DNA from: Candidatus Rokuibacteriota bacterium
GTDB lineage: Bacteria; Methylomirabilota; Methylomirabilia; Rokubacteriales; CSP1-6
Length of the DNA: 33,963 nt
Assembly (NCBI GenBank): GCA_003220495.1
Contig: QHSP01000106.1
Span: 1 to 33,963 of the forward strand
Reading direction: 5' to 3'
Under the pieces are notes generated by a model. It was given only the letters and a program-made list of their open reading frames with translations. It had not been told where the DNA came from and did no database searches. Position 1 is the first letter of the stretch, and every line of letters begins with the position of its first letter. Of this stretch, positions 8,235 through 15,221 are shown one piece after another. The translations under genes were made by a program, and so were the position numbers.

Positions 8235-8253
8235 GTCCTTTAACCGACTCTAG

Positions 8254-8266
8254 CATGGTCACCATG
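8254..8266. promoter_or_regulatory. Inverted repeat CATGGT-C-ACCATG, possible operator
   Basis: A perfect 6-bp inverted repeat with a single central base, 20 nt upstream of the response regulator start. It abuts and partly overlaps a minus-strand TTGACA (8270-8265), so a protein bound here could block the regulator's own promoter. The binding protein is unknown. Confidence 0.35.
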
Positions 8267-8327
8267 TCAAACTGACAAGCTATATAAACGTTTTCGGTAA
8301 TGCCTGGCTTGCGCTGGGAGCGCTGCC
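8265..8327. promoter_or_regulatory. Divergent promoter region between the regulator and trxA
   Basis: A short AT-richer segment in a GC-rich region. It starts with the perfect repeat TGTCA-AAC-TGACA (8265-8277), whose two arms also contribute a minus-strand TTGACA and a plus-strand CTGACA (8272-8277). An 18-nt spacer after CTGACA leads to GGTAAT (8296-8301), a 4/6 match to a -10 box, so a sigma-70-type promoter for trxA is plausible. A stem-loop follows at 8306-8327 (GCGCT-GGG-AGCGC, extended by GGC/GCC with a bulge). No good -10 box was found for the minus strand. Assignments rest on pattern only. Confidence 0.35.
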
Positions 8328-8369
8328 ATGTTAGCGTAGACGTTGACTTTTTACCGAGGAGACCGCCAC

Positions 8370-8699
8370 ATGGCGAACCCCGAGACCGTCCACCTGACCG
8401 AAGAGAATTTCGATGCGGCGATCGGCCGCGAAACCGGGCTCATGATGGTGGACTTCTGGGCTGAATGGTGTGGGCCGTGCCGCGCCATCGCCCCGGTTCT
8501 CGAGGATCTCGCGCGGGAGTCCGCAGGCAAGGTGACGCTCGCCAAGGTCAACGTCGACGAGAACCCCGGGCTCGCCGCGCGATACGGGATCCGCTCGATT
8601 CCAACGATCCTGTTCGTGAAGCAGGGCAAGGTCTCCGATCAGGTGATCGGCGCGGTACCCAAGGCCAAGCTCCAAGCAAAGCTGGACGCTCTCGCGTAG
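8370..8699 (+). CDS. trxA: Thioredoxin
   Basis: A protein of 109 residues with the thioredoxin active site WCGPC at 33-37, preceded by VDFWAE, and the cis-proline in SIPT (P78). It reduces protein disulfides in the cytoplasm using electrons from thioredoxin reductase. ATG 8370 follows GAGGAG at a good distance; the TTG at 8343 only adds a poor, unconserved extension and is rejected. No signal peptide. It is transcribed away from the sigma-54 regulator and is followed by the trpE region, so it may be the first gene of that unit. Confidence 0.97.
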   Translation: MANPETVHLTEENFDAAIGRETGLMMVDFWAEWCGPCRAIAPVLEDLARESAGKVTLAKVNVDENPGLAARYGIRSIPTILFVKQGKVSDQVIGAVPKAKLQAKLDALA

Positions 8700-8802
8700 C
8701 GCTGCCCCCAACGGGGTCTGTATCAGTACCGCCGGCACAGGCATCCCGTCGCTTTCTCCGAGCCGTGAGGAGTTCCGGGCTCTCGCGGCACAGGGCAACC
8801 TT

Positions 8803-10254
8803 GTGCCCGTGTTCGCCGAGCTTCCGGCCGATCTCGACACGCCGCTCTCCGCCTACCTTCGCCTGCGACCCGGGCCGTATTCGTTCCTGCTCGAGTCCGT
8901 CGAGGGCGGTGAGGTGTGGGCGCGCTACTCCTTCCTGGGCGCGGATCCGCTGATGGTCCTCACGGCGAAAAACGGCCGGCTCACGCTCAGCCGAGACGGC
9001 CGCACCGAGCGGCTGCCGGAGGGCAATCCGCTCGTCGCCGTCCGCGATCTCCTCAAGCAATTCAAGCCCGTCCCGGTTCCTGGGCTACCGAGGTTCCAGG
9101 GTGGCGCTGTCGGCTTTCTCGCGTACGACATGGTCCACCACATGGAGCGGCTGCCGCGCACGACCGAGGACGATCTCGGCCTGCCGGACGCGGTGTTCCT
9201 GTTCACCGATACCTTGCTGGTGTTCGACAACCTTCGCCACCGGCTGCTCGTCATCGCCAACGCGGTCATCGAGCGGCACGACCCTGCGGCCCTGGACCGG
9301 GCCTACGATCGGGCGGCCGTCCGTATCGGGATGACGCTCGCCAAGCTGGCGCGCCCGGCGAGGGCGCCGGCGACGTTCTCGCTACCGGCCGCGGCGCCGC
9401 TCCTCGCTGAGGGCGAGGCCGGCTTCACCTCGACCATGAACGAGGCCCAGTTCGTCGACGCCGTGCACCGAGCGAAGGAGTTCATCGCCGCCGGCGACGC
9501 GTATCAGATCGTGCTCTCGCGCCGGCTCGACTGCCGCCTCACGGCCGATCCGTTCACGGTCTATCGCGCGCTCCGCACGATCAATCCGTCTCCCTACCTC
9601 TTCTTCCTCCGGCTGGGCCCCATGTCCATCGTGGGCTCGTCTCCGGAGGTGCTGGTCCGGGTCGAGGGTGATCGGGTCGACCTCAGACCGATCGCCGGGA
9701 CGCATCCGCGCGGCGTCACCGAGATCGAGGACCGCGAGATCGAAGAACGGCTCAAGAACGACCCGAAGGAGCGCGCGGAGCACGTCATGCTGGTCGACCT
9801 CGGGCGGAACGACGTCGGCCGCGTCTCCGAGCTCGGCTCGGTCAAGGTCACCGAGTTCATGGAGATCGAGCGCTATTCGCACGTCATGCACCTGGTGAGC
9901 CACGTGACCGGCAAGCTCAAGGCCGGCAGCGACGCCCTCGACGTCCTTCAGGCTTCGTTCCCGGCGGGGACCTTGAGCGGCGCACCGAAGATCCGCGCGA
10001 TGGAGATCATCGACGAGCTGGAGCCGACGCAGCGGGGTCCCTACGGCGGCGCCGTGGGCTACGTCGCCTACTCGGGCAACCTCGATTCCTGCATCACCAT
10101 TCGCACCATCGTCTGTCACGGCCGGAGCGCCTCCGTCCAGGTGGGCGCCGGTATCGTCGCCGACTCCGATCCGAAGACCGAATGGCTCGAGACCGGCTCC
10201 AAGGCGCGCGGCATGATCCTGGCGTTGCGGCTCGCGGCGGGGACCGAGCGATGA
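8803..10254 (+). CDS. trpE: Anthranilate synthase component I
   Basis: A protein of 483 residues from GTG 8803. It makes anthranilate from chorismate, using ammonia from TrpG. The LLES motif (29-32) is part of the tryptophan feedback site. The PIAGT motif (296-300) carries Ala where aminodeoxychorismate synthase PabB has Lys, so TrpE is favoured over PabB. GTLSGAPK and [12 protein letters not shown] are further chorismate-enzyme signatures. Family-like residues continue upstream of the GTG in the same frame ([18 protein letters not shown], about 8758-8811), but that frame has no ATG, GTG or TTG back to the trxA stop. The true start is therefore upstream and non-standard (ATC 8743 or 8722 are candidates), or the sequence has an error, or the protein is shorter than usual. 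The stop overlaps trpG as ATGA. Confidence 0.93.
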   Translation: MPVFAELPADLDTPLSAYLRLRPGPYSFLLESVEGGEVWARYSFLGADPLMVLTAKNGRLTLSRDGRTERLPEGNPLVAVRDLLKQFKPVPVPGLPRFQGGAVGFLAYDMVHHMERLPRTTEDDLGLPDAVFLFTDTLLVFDNLRHRLLVIANAVIERHDPAALDRAYDRAAVRIGMTLAKLARPARAPATFSLPAAAPLLAEGEAGFTSTMNEAQFVDAVHRAKEFIAAGDAYQIVLSRRLDCRLTADPFTVYRALRTINPSPYLFFLRLGPMSIVGSSPEVLVRVEGDRVDLRPIAGTHPRGVTEIEDREIEERLKNDPKERAEHVMLVDLGRNDVGRVSELGSVKVTEFMEIERYSHVMHLVSHVTGKLKAGSDALDVLQASFPAGTLSGAPKIRAMEIIDELEPTQRGPYGGAVGYVAYSGNLDSCITIRTIVCHGRSASVQVGAGIVADSDPKTEWLETGSKARGMILALRLAAGTER

Positions 10255-10814
10255 TCCTCGTCATCGACAACTACGATTCCTTCACCTACAACCTCGTCCA
10301 GTACCTCGGTGAGCTGGGCGCGACGCTCGAAGTCGTGCGCAACGACACGCTGAGCTGCGACGCGATCGTCGCCAAGCGGCCCGAGCGCGTCGTGATCTCG
10401 CCCGGCCCGGGCAATCCCGATCAGGCAGGCGTGTCGCTCGAGGTCATCCGTCGACTCGGCGCGACGACGCCGATCCTCGGCGTCTGCCTCGGCCACCAGT
10501 CGATCGGCCAGGCGTACGGCGCCACCGTCGCGCGCGCAAAAACGCAGATGCACGGCAAGACGTCCGCGATCCGTCACGACGGCCGCGGCGTGTTCGCCGG
10601 ACTCGGCAACCCCTTCGTCGCCACGCGCTACCACTCGCTGGCGGTGATGCGTGACACGGTGCCCGACGCGCTCGAGGTCACGGCGTGGGCCGAGGACGGC
10701 GAGATCATGGGCCTTCGCCATCGGCGCGATCCCGTCGAGGGCGTCCAATTCCATCCCGAGTCGATCCTGACGATCGAGGGAAAGCAGCTGCTCAGAAATT
10801 TCCTCTCCGGATGA
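10251..10814 (+). CDS. trpG: Anthranilate synthase glutamine amidotransferase
   Basis: A protein of 187 residues, class I glutamine amidotransferase. The N-terminus [19 protein letters not shown] is typical of TrpG/PabA. The nucleophile is C79 in GVCLGHQ, and the catalytic His and Glu are H168 and E170 in HPES. It hydrolyses glutamine and passes ammonia to TrpE; in many bacteria the same subunit also serves PabB for folate. ATG 10251 overlaps the trpE stop by 4 nt, and its own stop overlaps thiL by 4 nt. The earlier in-frame start at 10182 lies inside trpE and is rejected. No other trp gene is in the window. Confidence 0.96.
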   Translation: MILVIDNYDSFTYNLVQYLGELGATLEVVRNDTLSCDAIVAKRPERVVISPGPGNPDQAGVSLEVIRRLGATTPILGVCLGHQSIGQAYGATVARAKTQMHGKTSAIRHDGRGVFAGLGNPFVATRYHSLAVMRDTVPDALEVTAWAEDGEIMGLRHRRDPVEGVQFHPESILTIEGKQLLRNFLSG

Positions 10815-11839
10815 GTCAGCCCGGAGCTGCGACCGAGCGACGCCTGATCGAGATCATCCGGCGGGCGGCCCGGCGGGCGCCGGCGGTCCGGGTGGGAATC
10901 GGCGATGATTGCGCCGTGCTCGAGCCGGCCGCAGGGAGCTTGCTCCTGGCGACCACCGATCTGCTCATCGAGGACGTGCACTTTCGCCGCCGCTGGGCCA
11001 CCCCCACGGACATCGGCTGGAAGTCGCTCGCGGTGAACGTCTCCGATATCGCCGCGATGGGTGGTCGGCCCCGGTGGGGCCTGATCGCGCTGGCCTGCCC
11101 GGAGGCCGTGACCGTCGAGGAGGCCGAGGCTTTCTACACCGGCGTCCAGGCCCTCGCGACCGAGCACGACGTGGCGATCGTCGGCGGGGATACCTCCTCC
11201 TCCCCTCGAGGCTGGGTCGTCAACGTGACCCTTCTCGGTGAGGCGGTGCGGGCGCCAATCGTCAGGTCGACGGCACGCGTCGGAGACGTGATCGCCGTCA
11301 CGGGATCGCTCGGACGCTCCGCCGCCGGGCTGGCGCTCCTGGAGGCGAATCCCGCACCCGCCGGTGTCGGCGGTGACGCGCGCGCCGATGTGACCTCCGC
11401 GCACCTGAGGCCGCGTCCGCGGACGCGAGAGGGGCTATGGCTCTCGGAGGCCGGTGGCGTCACGTCGATGATCGACCTCTCCGACGGCCTCGCGACCGAC
11501 CTCGGCCATCTGTGCGAGGAGAGCGGGACCGGAGCGCGGGTCGATCTCGGCCGGATCCCGGTGGAGGCATCGGTGCACGCCGTCGCGCGAGCGCTCGACC
11601 GTGACGCGCTCACCTGGGCGACCGGCGGCGGCGAAGACTACGAGCTGCTGCTCACCGCCGCGCCCGACGCGCTCGACCGGCTCGCTGGCGGCCTCGTGCG
11701 CGCCACCGGGACGAAGCTCACCGCGGTGGGCCGGATGATGCGGGCCGCCGAGGGGATCCAGTATCTCGACGCCGAAGGGCATGCCGTGTCGGTCCGCCCG
11801 GGGTTCGAGCACTTCGTGACGGGGCGCGCCCGTGCCTGA
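10811..11839 (+). CDS. thiL: Thiamine-monophosphate kinase
   Basis: A protein of 342 residues, family of PurM-like ATP-binding kinases. It phosphorylates thiamine monophosphate to the active cofactor thiamine diphosphate. The motifs [48 protein letters not shown] and GGGEDYELL are the ThiL signature set in order. Start ATG 10811 is fixed by the ATGA overlap with trpG. The downstream DUF21/CBS gene begins 8 nt before the stop. No other thiamine gene is near, so its place in this operon is not explained by pathway. Confidence 0.97.
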   Translation: MSQPGAATERRLIEIIRRAARRAPAVRVGIGDDCAVLEPAAGSLLLATTDLLIEDVHFRRRWATPTDIGWKSLAVNVSDIAAMGGRPRWGLIALACPEAVTVEEAEAFYTGVQALATEHDVAIVGGDTSSSPRGWVVNVTLLGEAVRAPIVRSTARVGDVIAVTGSLGRSAAGLALLEANPAPAGVGGDARADVTSAHLRPRPRTREGLWLSEAGGVTSMIDLSDGLATDLGHLCEESGTGARVDLGRIPVEASVHAVARALDRDALTWATGGGEDYELLLTAAPDALDRLAGGLVRATGTKLTAVGRMMRAAEGIQYLDAEGHAVSVRPGFEHFVTGRARA

Positions 11840-13109
11840 GGGGTTCGGCCTGAAGCTCTTCGCGCTGTGCGCGCTGATCGTCTGCTCCGCGATCCTCACG
11901 GGCGCCGAAGCCGCCTACTTCTCGCTGGGCCGCGCCCGGCTCAAGCACGTCGCCCCGAAGGACGAAGACGAGCCGGTGGGCGCGCCAAAGACGCTCATCG
12001 AGCGCCCGCACGAGCTGCTCGTCACCTTGCTCGTCGGCATCACCGTGATCAATATCGGCGCCGCCGCGCTGGCCGCGACGATCGCCGACAGTATCTTCGG
12101 TCCGACCCTCGGCCTGTTCGTGGAGATCGTCGTGCTGGTCTTCGTGCTCACGACCTTCGGTGAAGTCCTGCCGATGACTCTGGCCGTCAAGTACCCGGAG
12201 CAATTCCTCGCTGTCGCCGGGCGGCCGGTGGCCTGGCTCGGTGTGGTCCTGGCACCGGCTCGGGCCGCGCTGGCGGGGCTGACCGCGCTGATGGTGCAGA
12301 TCGTGAGCCGAGGGCGCACCGAACAGGCGATGCTCAGCGAGGAAGAGCTGCGGACCCTCGTCGATGTGGGCGCCAGCGAGGGCGTGGTCGAGCGCGGCGA
12401 GCGAGAGATGATCCACAAGGTGTTCGAGCTCGAGGACACCCTGGTCCGGTCGGTCATGGTGCCGCGCACGGACATGGTGTGCCTCGACGTCGAGACCCCC
12501 ACGGCCGAGATCTTGCCGGCGCTCCGTGAGCACCTGCACTCGCGGGTCCCGGTCTACGAGGGTTCGATCGACGTCATCGTCGGAATCCTGTACGCCAAGG
12601 ACCTCCTGCCCTTCATGGAGGGGCTGCCGCCGGACTTCGATCTACGCGCCCACCTGCACCCGCCATACTTCGTTCCCGAGTCCAAGCGCGCCGACGCGCT
12701 GCTGCAGGAATTCCAGGCCAAGCGGGTCCAGATGGCGATCGTCGTCGACGAGTACGGCGGCACCGCCGGCCTGGTCACGCTCGAGGACCTGCTCGAGGAG
12801 CTCGTGGGCGAGATCGCCGACGAGTACGATGAGCCCGAACGGCTGATCCAGCGCGTCGACGCGACGACCTATCGGGTGGCCGGCAAGCTGCCGATCGAGC
12901 AGCTGAACGCCGCGACCGGCCTCAAGATCTCCAACGAGGGCTACGATACGGTCGGCGGCTGGGTCCTCGATCTCTTCGGCCGCGTGCCCCGACGAGCCGA
13001 GCGCGCCGAGACGGCCGAGCTGCAGCTGACGGTGGAGAAGGTGGAGCGGACGCGGATCGTCGAGGTGCTGGTGGCGCTGAAGAAGCCCGCGAAGGAGGCG
13101 GCCGCGTGA
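11832..13109 (+). CDS. DUF21/CBS-domain membrane protein (CorC/CNNM-like), first copy
   Basis: A protein of 425 residues starting with GTG 11832. An N-terminal DUF21 membrane domain (about 1-175) has several hydrophobic segments, including LFALCALIVCSAILTGAEAA and EIVVLVFVLTTFGEVLP. Two CBS domains follow (about 210-335: VMVPRTDMVCLD...RVPVYEG and VQMAIVVDEYGGTAGLVTLEDLLEE), then a CorC_HlyC-type C-terminal domain (about 345-420). This family is linked to magnesium or cobalt efflux and was once annotated as hemolysin; substrate here is not proven. The gene is coupled to thiL (8-nt overlap) and to its paralogue downstream (GTGA overlap). Confidence 0.95.
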   Translation: MPEGFGLKLFALCALIVCSAILTGAEAAYFSLGRARLKHVAPKDEDEPVGAPKTLIERPHELLVTLLVGITVINIGAAALAATIADSIFGPTLGLFVEIVVLVFVLTTFGEVLPMTLAVKYPEQFLAVAGRPVAWLGVVLAPARAALAGLTALMVQIVSRGRTEQAMLSEEELRTLVDVGASEGVVERGEREMIHKVFELEDTLVRSVMVPRTDMVCLDVETPTAEILPALREHLHSRVPVYEGSIDVIVGILYAKDLLPFMEGLPPDFDLRAHLHPPYFVPESKRADALLQEFQAKRVQMAIVVDEYGGTAGLVTLEDLLEELVGEIADEYDEPERLIQRVDATTYRVAGKLPIEQLNAATGLKISNEGYDTVGGWVLDLFGRVPRRAERAETAELQLTVEKVERTRIVEVLVALKKPAKEAAA

Positions 13110-14371
13110 GCCTCATCTGGCTGGCCGTACTGTGTCTGATCCTCACGATGTTCTTCTCGGCGGCCGAGATGGCGTTCATCGCCGCCAACCGCCTCCGGCT
13201 CAAATACCTCGCCGAGGAGGGCAGCGGCATCGCCCGAAACTACCTCGAGGCGTTTCGCCAGCCCGAGCGCGTGCTGTCGACCGCGATGATCGGCGTGACG
13301 ATCTCCCACATCGTGGCCGCCTCGGCGGTGACGTGGGCGCTCCTGCCGGCGCTCGGCGGCGTGGCGCCGATCGTGGTGACGATCCTGTTGACTCCGGTGA
13401 TGCTCGTCCTCGGCGAGATCATTCCGAAGGCCGTCGCGCGCGAGTGGGCGACCAGCCTGATCCTGAGGCTCTACCGGCCGCTGACCTGGGCCGCCCTGAT
13501 CCTCGTGCCGTTCGTCTCGTTCGCGAACTTCGTCGTCGGCGCGATCTTGAAGCTGTTCGGCGGTCGCCAGGGCGATCTGCGAGCCTTCGTCTCGCGCGAA
13601 GAGCTGAAGGCGCTGCTCCAGCTCGAGCCCGGTGAGGCGGACGTGACGACGATCGAGGCGCAGCTGATCGACAAGATCTTCGACCTGGGCGACACGACCG
13701 TGCGCGAGGTCATGGTCCCCCTGGTCGAGGTCGCCATGCTCCCCGAGACCGCCACGCCGCGCGACGCCGTCGCCTTCGTCATGGAGCGCGGGTTCTCGCG
13801 CGTGCCGATCTTCCGGCAGCGCGAGACCAACATCGTGGGAGTCGTCGGCGCCAAAGACATCCTGAGCCGCGGTGCCGCCGTACGGACCCTGGATGAGCTC
13901 AAGCGCACGCCGTACTATGTGCCCGAAACCAAGCGCATCGACGACCTGCTCCGCGAGATGCAGCGAAATCGCACCCACATGGCCGTCGTCGTCGACGAGT
14001 ACGGCGGGTCGACCGGCGTCGTGACGCTCGAGGACATCCTCGAGCAGATCGTGGGCGACATCCACGACGAGCACGAGCGGGCGAGCGCGCCCGCCGAGCG
14101 CCTGCCCGACGGCAGCTATCGGGTCGCCGCGCGCGCGAACATCGACGAGCTGAACGAGGCGCTCGACTGGGCTCTGCCCAAGCGAGACTACGAGACCGTC
14201 GCGGGGCTCGTGCTCGCGACCCTGCATCGGATCCCTCGCGCCGGCGAGGAGTTCCAGATCGCGGGCTATTCGATCACCGTCCTCGAGTCCGATGCCCGGC
14301 GCGTCATCTCGGTCAAGATCGTTCCGGTCGCCGGCTCCAACGCGCCGGTCGCCGGCACCAGCAGTACATGA
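13106..14371 (+). CDS. DUF21/CBS-domain membrane protein (CorC/CNNM-like), second copy
   Basis: A protein of 421 residues beginning at GTG 13106 inside the previous stop (GTGA). It has the same layout as the copy before it: DUF21 membrane region (LIWLAVLCLILTMFFSAAEMAF, VVTILLTPVMLVLGEIIPKAV), paired CBS domains (VMVPLVEVAMLP..., and HMAVVVDEYGGSTGVVTLEDILEQIVGDI) and a C-terminal CorC_HlyC domain. Sequence differs enough that the two are old paralogues rather than a recent duplication. They could form a heteromeric membrane assembly; that is inference. Confidence 0.95.
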   Translation: MSLIWLAVLCLILTMFFSAAEMAFIAANRLRLKYLAEEGSGIARNYLEAFRQPERVLSTAMIGVTISHIVAASAVTWALLPALGGVAPIVVTILLTPVMLVLGEIIPKAVAREWATSLILRLYRPLTWAALILVPFVSFANFVVGAILKLFGGRQGDLRAFVSREELKALLQLEPGEADVTTIEAQLIDKIFDLGDTTVREVMVPLVEVAMLPETATPRDAVAFVMERGFSRVPIFRQRETNIVGVVGAKDILSRGAAVRTLDELKRTPYYVPETKRIDDLLREMQRNRTHMAVVVDEYGGSTGVVTLEDILEQIVGDIHDEHERASAPAERLPDGSYRVAARANIDELNEALDWALPKRDYETVAGLVLATLHRIPRAGEEFQIAGYSITVLESDARRVISVKIVPVAGSNAPVAGTSST

Positions 14372-14429
14372 TCGCGCCGCGGCCGGCGGGGCGCCGACGG
14401 CCCGGGCGCGCACGAGGAGGAGAATGAGC

Positions 14430-15104
14430 ATGGCTGGAAGCATGGTGGAGTTCGCGTCGAACGGCAGCAAGACCGCCGGCTACCTGGCGACGCCCGCGAC
14501 AGGCAAGGGACCGGGTGTGCTGGTGCTCCAGGAGTGGTGGGGCCTGGTCGGTCACATCAAGAGCGTGTGCGACCGGTTCGCCGCGGAGGGCTTCGCGGCG
14601 CTCGCGCCCGACATGTACCACGGAAAGACCGCCAGCGAGCCCGACGGCGCCGGCAAGCTCTTCATGGCGCTCAACATCTCGCAGGCGGAGCGTGATCTGC
14701 GGGGCGCGGCGACGTACCTCCTGGGTCAGTCGTCGACGAAGAAGATCGGCGCGGTGGGCTTCTGCATGGGCGGACAGCTCGCCCTCTACGCCGCCACGCT
14801 CAACCCCTCGGTCTCCGCGTGCGTCAATTTCTACGGGATCCACCCGAACGTGAAGCCCGACTACACGAAGCTGTCGGGGCCGGTGCTCGGCCTGTTCGCG
14901 GAAAAGGACGGCTTCGTGACGCCCCAGGTGGCCAAGGACACTGACGCGGCCATCAAGAAGGCCGGCAAGCAGTCCGAGATCAACATCTATCCCGGGGTGG
15001 ATCACGGCTTCTTCAACGACGACCGGGCGGATGTCTACAACAAGACGGCCGCAGCCGACGCCTGGAAACGCACCCTCGGGTTCTTCCGCCAGCACGTGAA
15101 ATAG
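14430..15104 (+). CDS. Dienelactone hydrolase-family protein
   Basis: A protein of 224 residues with an alpha/beta-hydrolase fold of the dienelactone hydrolase type. The catalytic triad is visible: Cys112 in GFCMGG, Asp160 in EKDGFVT and His192 in DHGFFND, plus Glu35 in QEWWG. Dienelactone hydrolases open the lactone ring in chloroaromatic breakdown, but most genomic members act on unknown esters or thioesters. An AGGAGG at 14415-14420 lies 9 nt before ATG 14430 and only 3 nt before ATG 14424, so the later start is preferred; the difference is two residues. No signal peptide, so it is cytoplasmic. The upstream gap (14372-14429) shows no other signal. Confidence 0.93.
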   Translation: MAGSMVEFASNGSKTAGYLATPATGKGPGVLVLQEWWGLVGHIKSVCDRFAAEGFAALAPDMYHGKTASEPDGAGKLFMALNISQAERDLRGAATYLLGQSSTKKIGAVGFCMGGQLALYAATLNPSVSACVNFYGIHPNVKPDYTKLSGPVLGLFAEKDGFVTPQVAKDTDAAIKKAGKQSEINIYPGVDHGFFNDDRADVYNKTAAADAWKRTLGFFRQHVK

Positions 15105-15128
15105 CGTCCCGAGCCCGCGGCAACGACG

Positions 15129-15149
15129 GCCGGCTCCTCCCGAGCCGGC
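15129..15149 (+). terminator. Stem-loop after the hydrolase gene
   Basis: A perfect 8-bp stem GCCGGCTC / GAGCCGGC with a CTCCC loop, 24 nt after the hydrolase stop. It has no downstream T-run, as is often seen in high-GC bacteria, so it may be a terminator or an mRNA-stabilising end. The rest of the gap to 15221 holds nothing else recognised. Confidence 0.4.
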
Positions 15150-15221
15150 TCTCGCTGCCTCGCATCGCGACGGTCCGGTTTCTTGGTGCTCCCGGCGTCG
15201 GCGGGCGATAAGCTCGTGAAG

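Noticed and set aside
6474-8243. Long plus-strand open frame (589 codons) opposite the FIST and regulator genes
   Set aside because: It is the mirror of two well-supported minus-strand genes; its product is Arg/His/Ala-rich with no recognisable domain, as expected from high-GC antisense frames.
8343-8369. TTG start for trxA giving nine extra residues
   Set aside because: The extra residues are unconserved and the ATG at 8370 has a well-placed GAGGAG.
8705-8715. CCCC-AAC-GGGG hairpin between trxA and trpE as a terminator or trp attenuator
   Set aside because: Only 4 bp, no T-run, and no leader peptide with Trp codons nearby.
10685-10810. Upstream start for thiL within trpG
   Set aside because: The added residues are low-complexity and the ATGA overlap at 10811 fits the rest of the operon.
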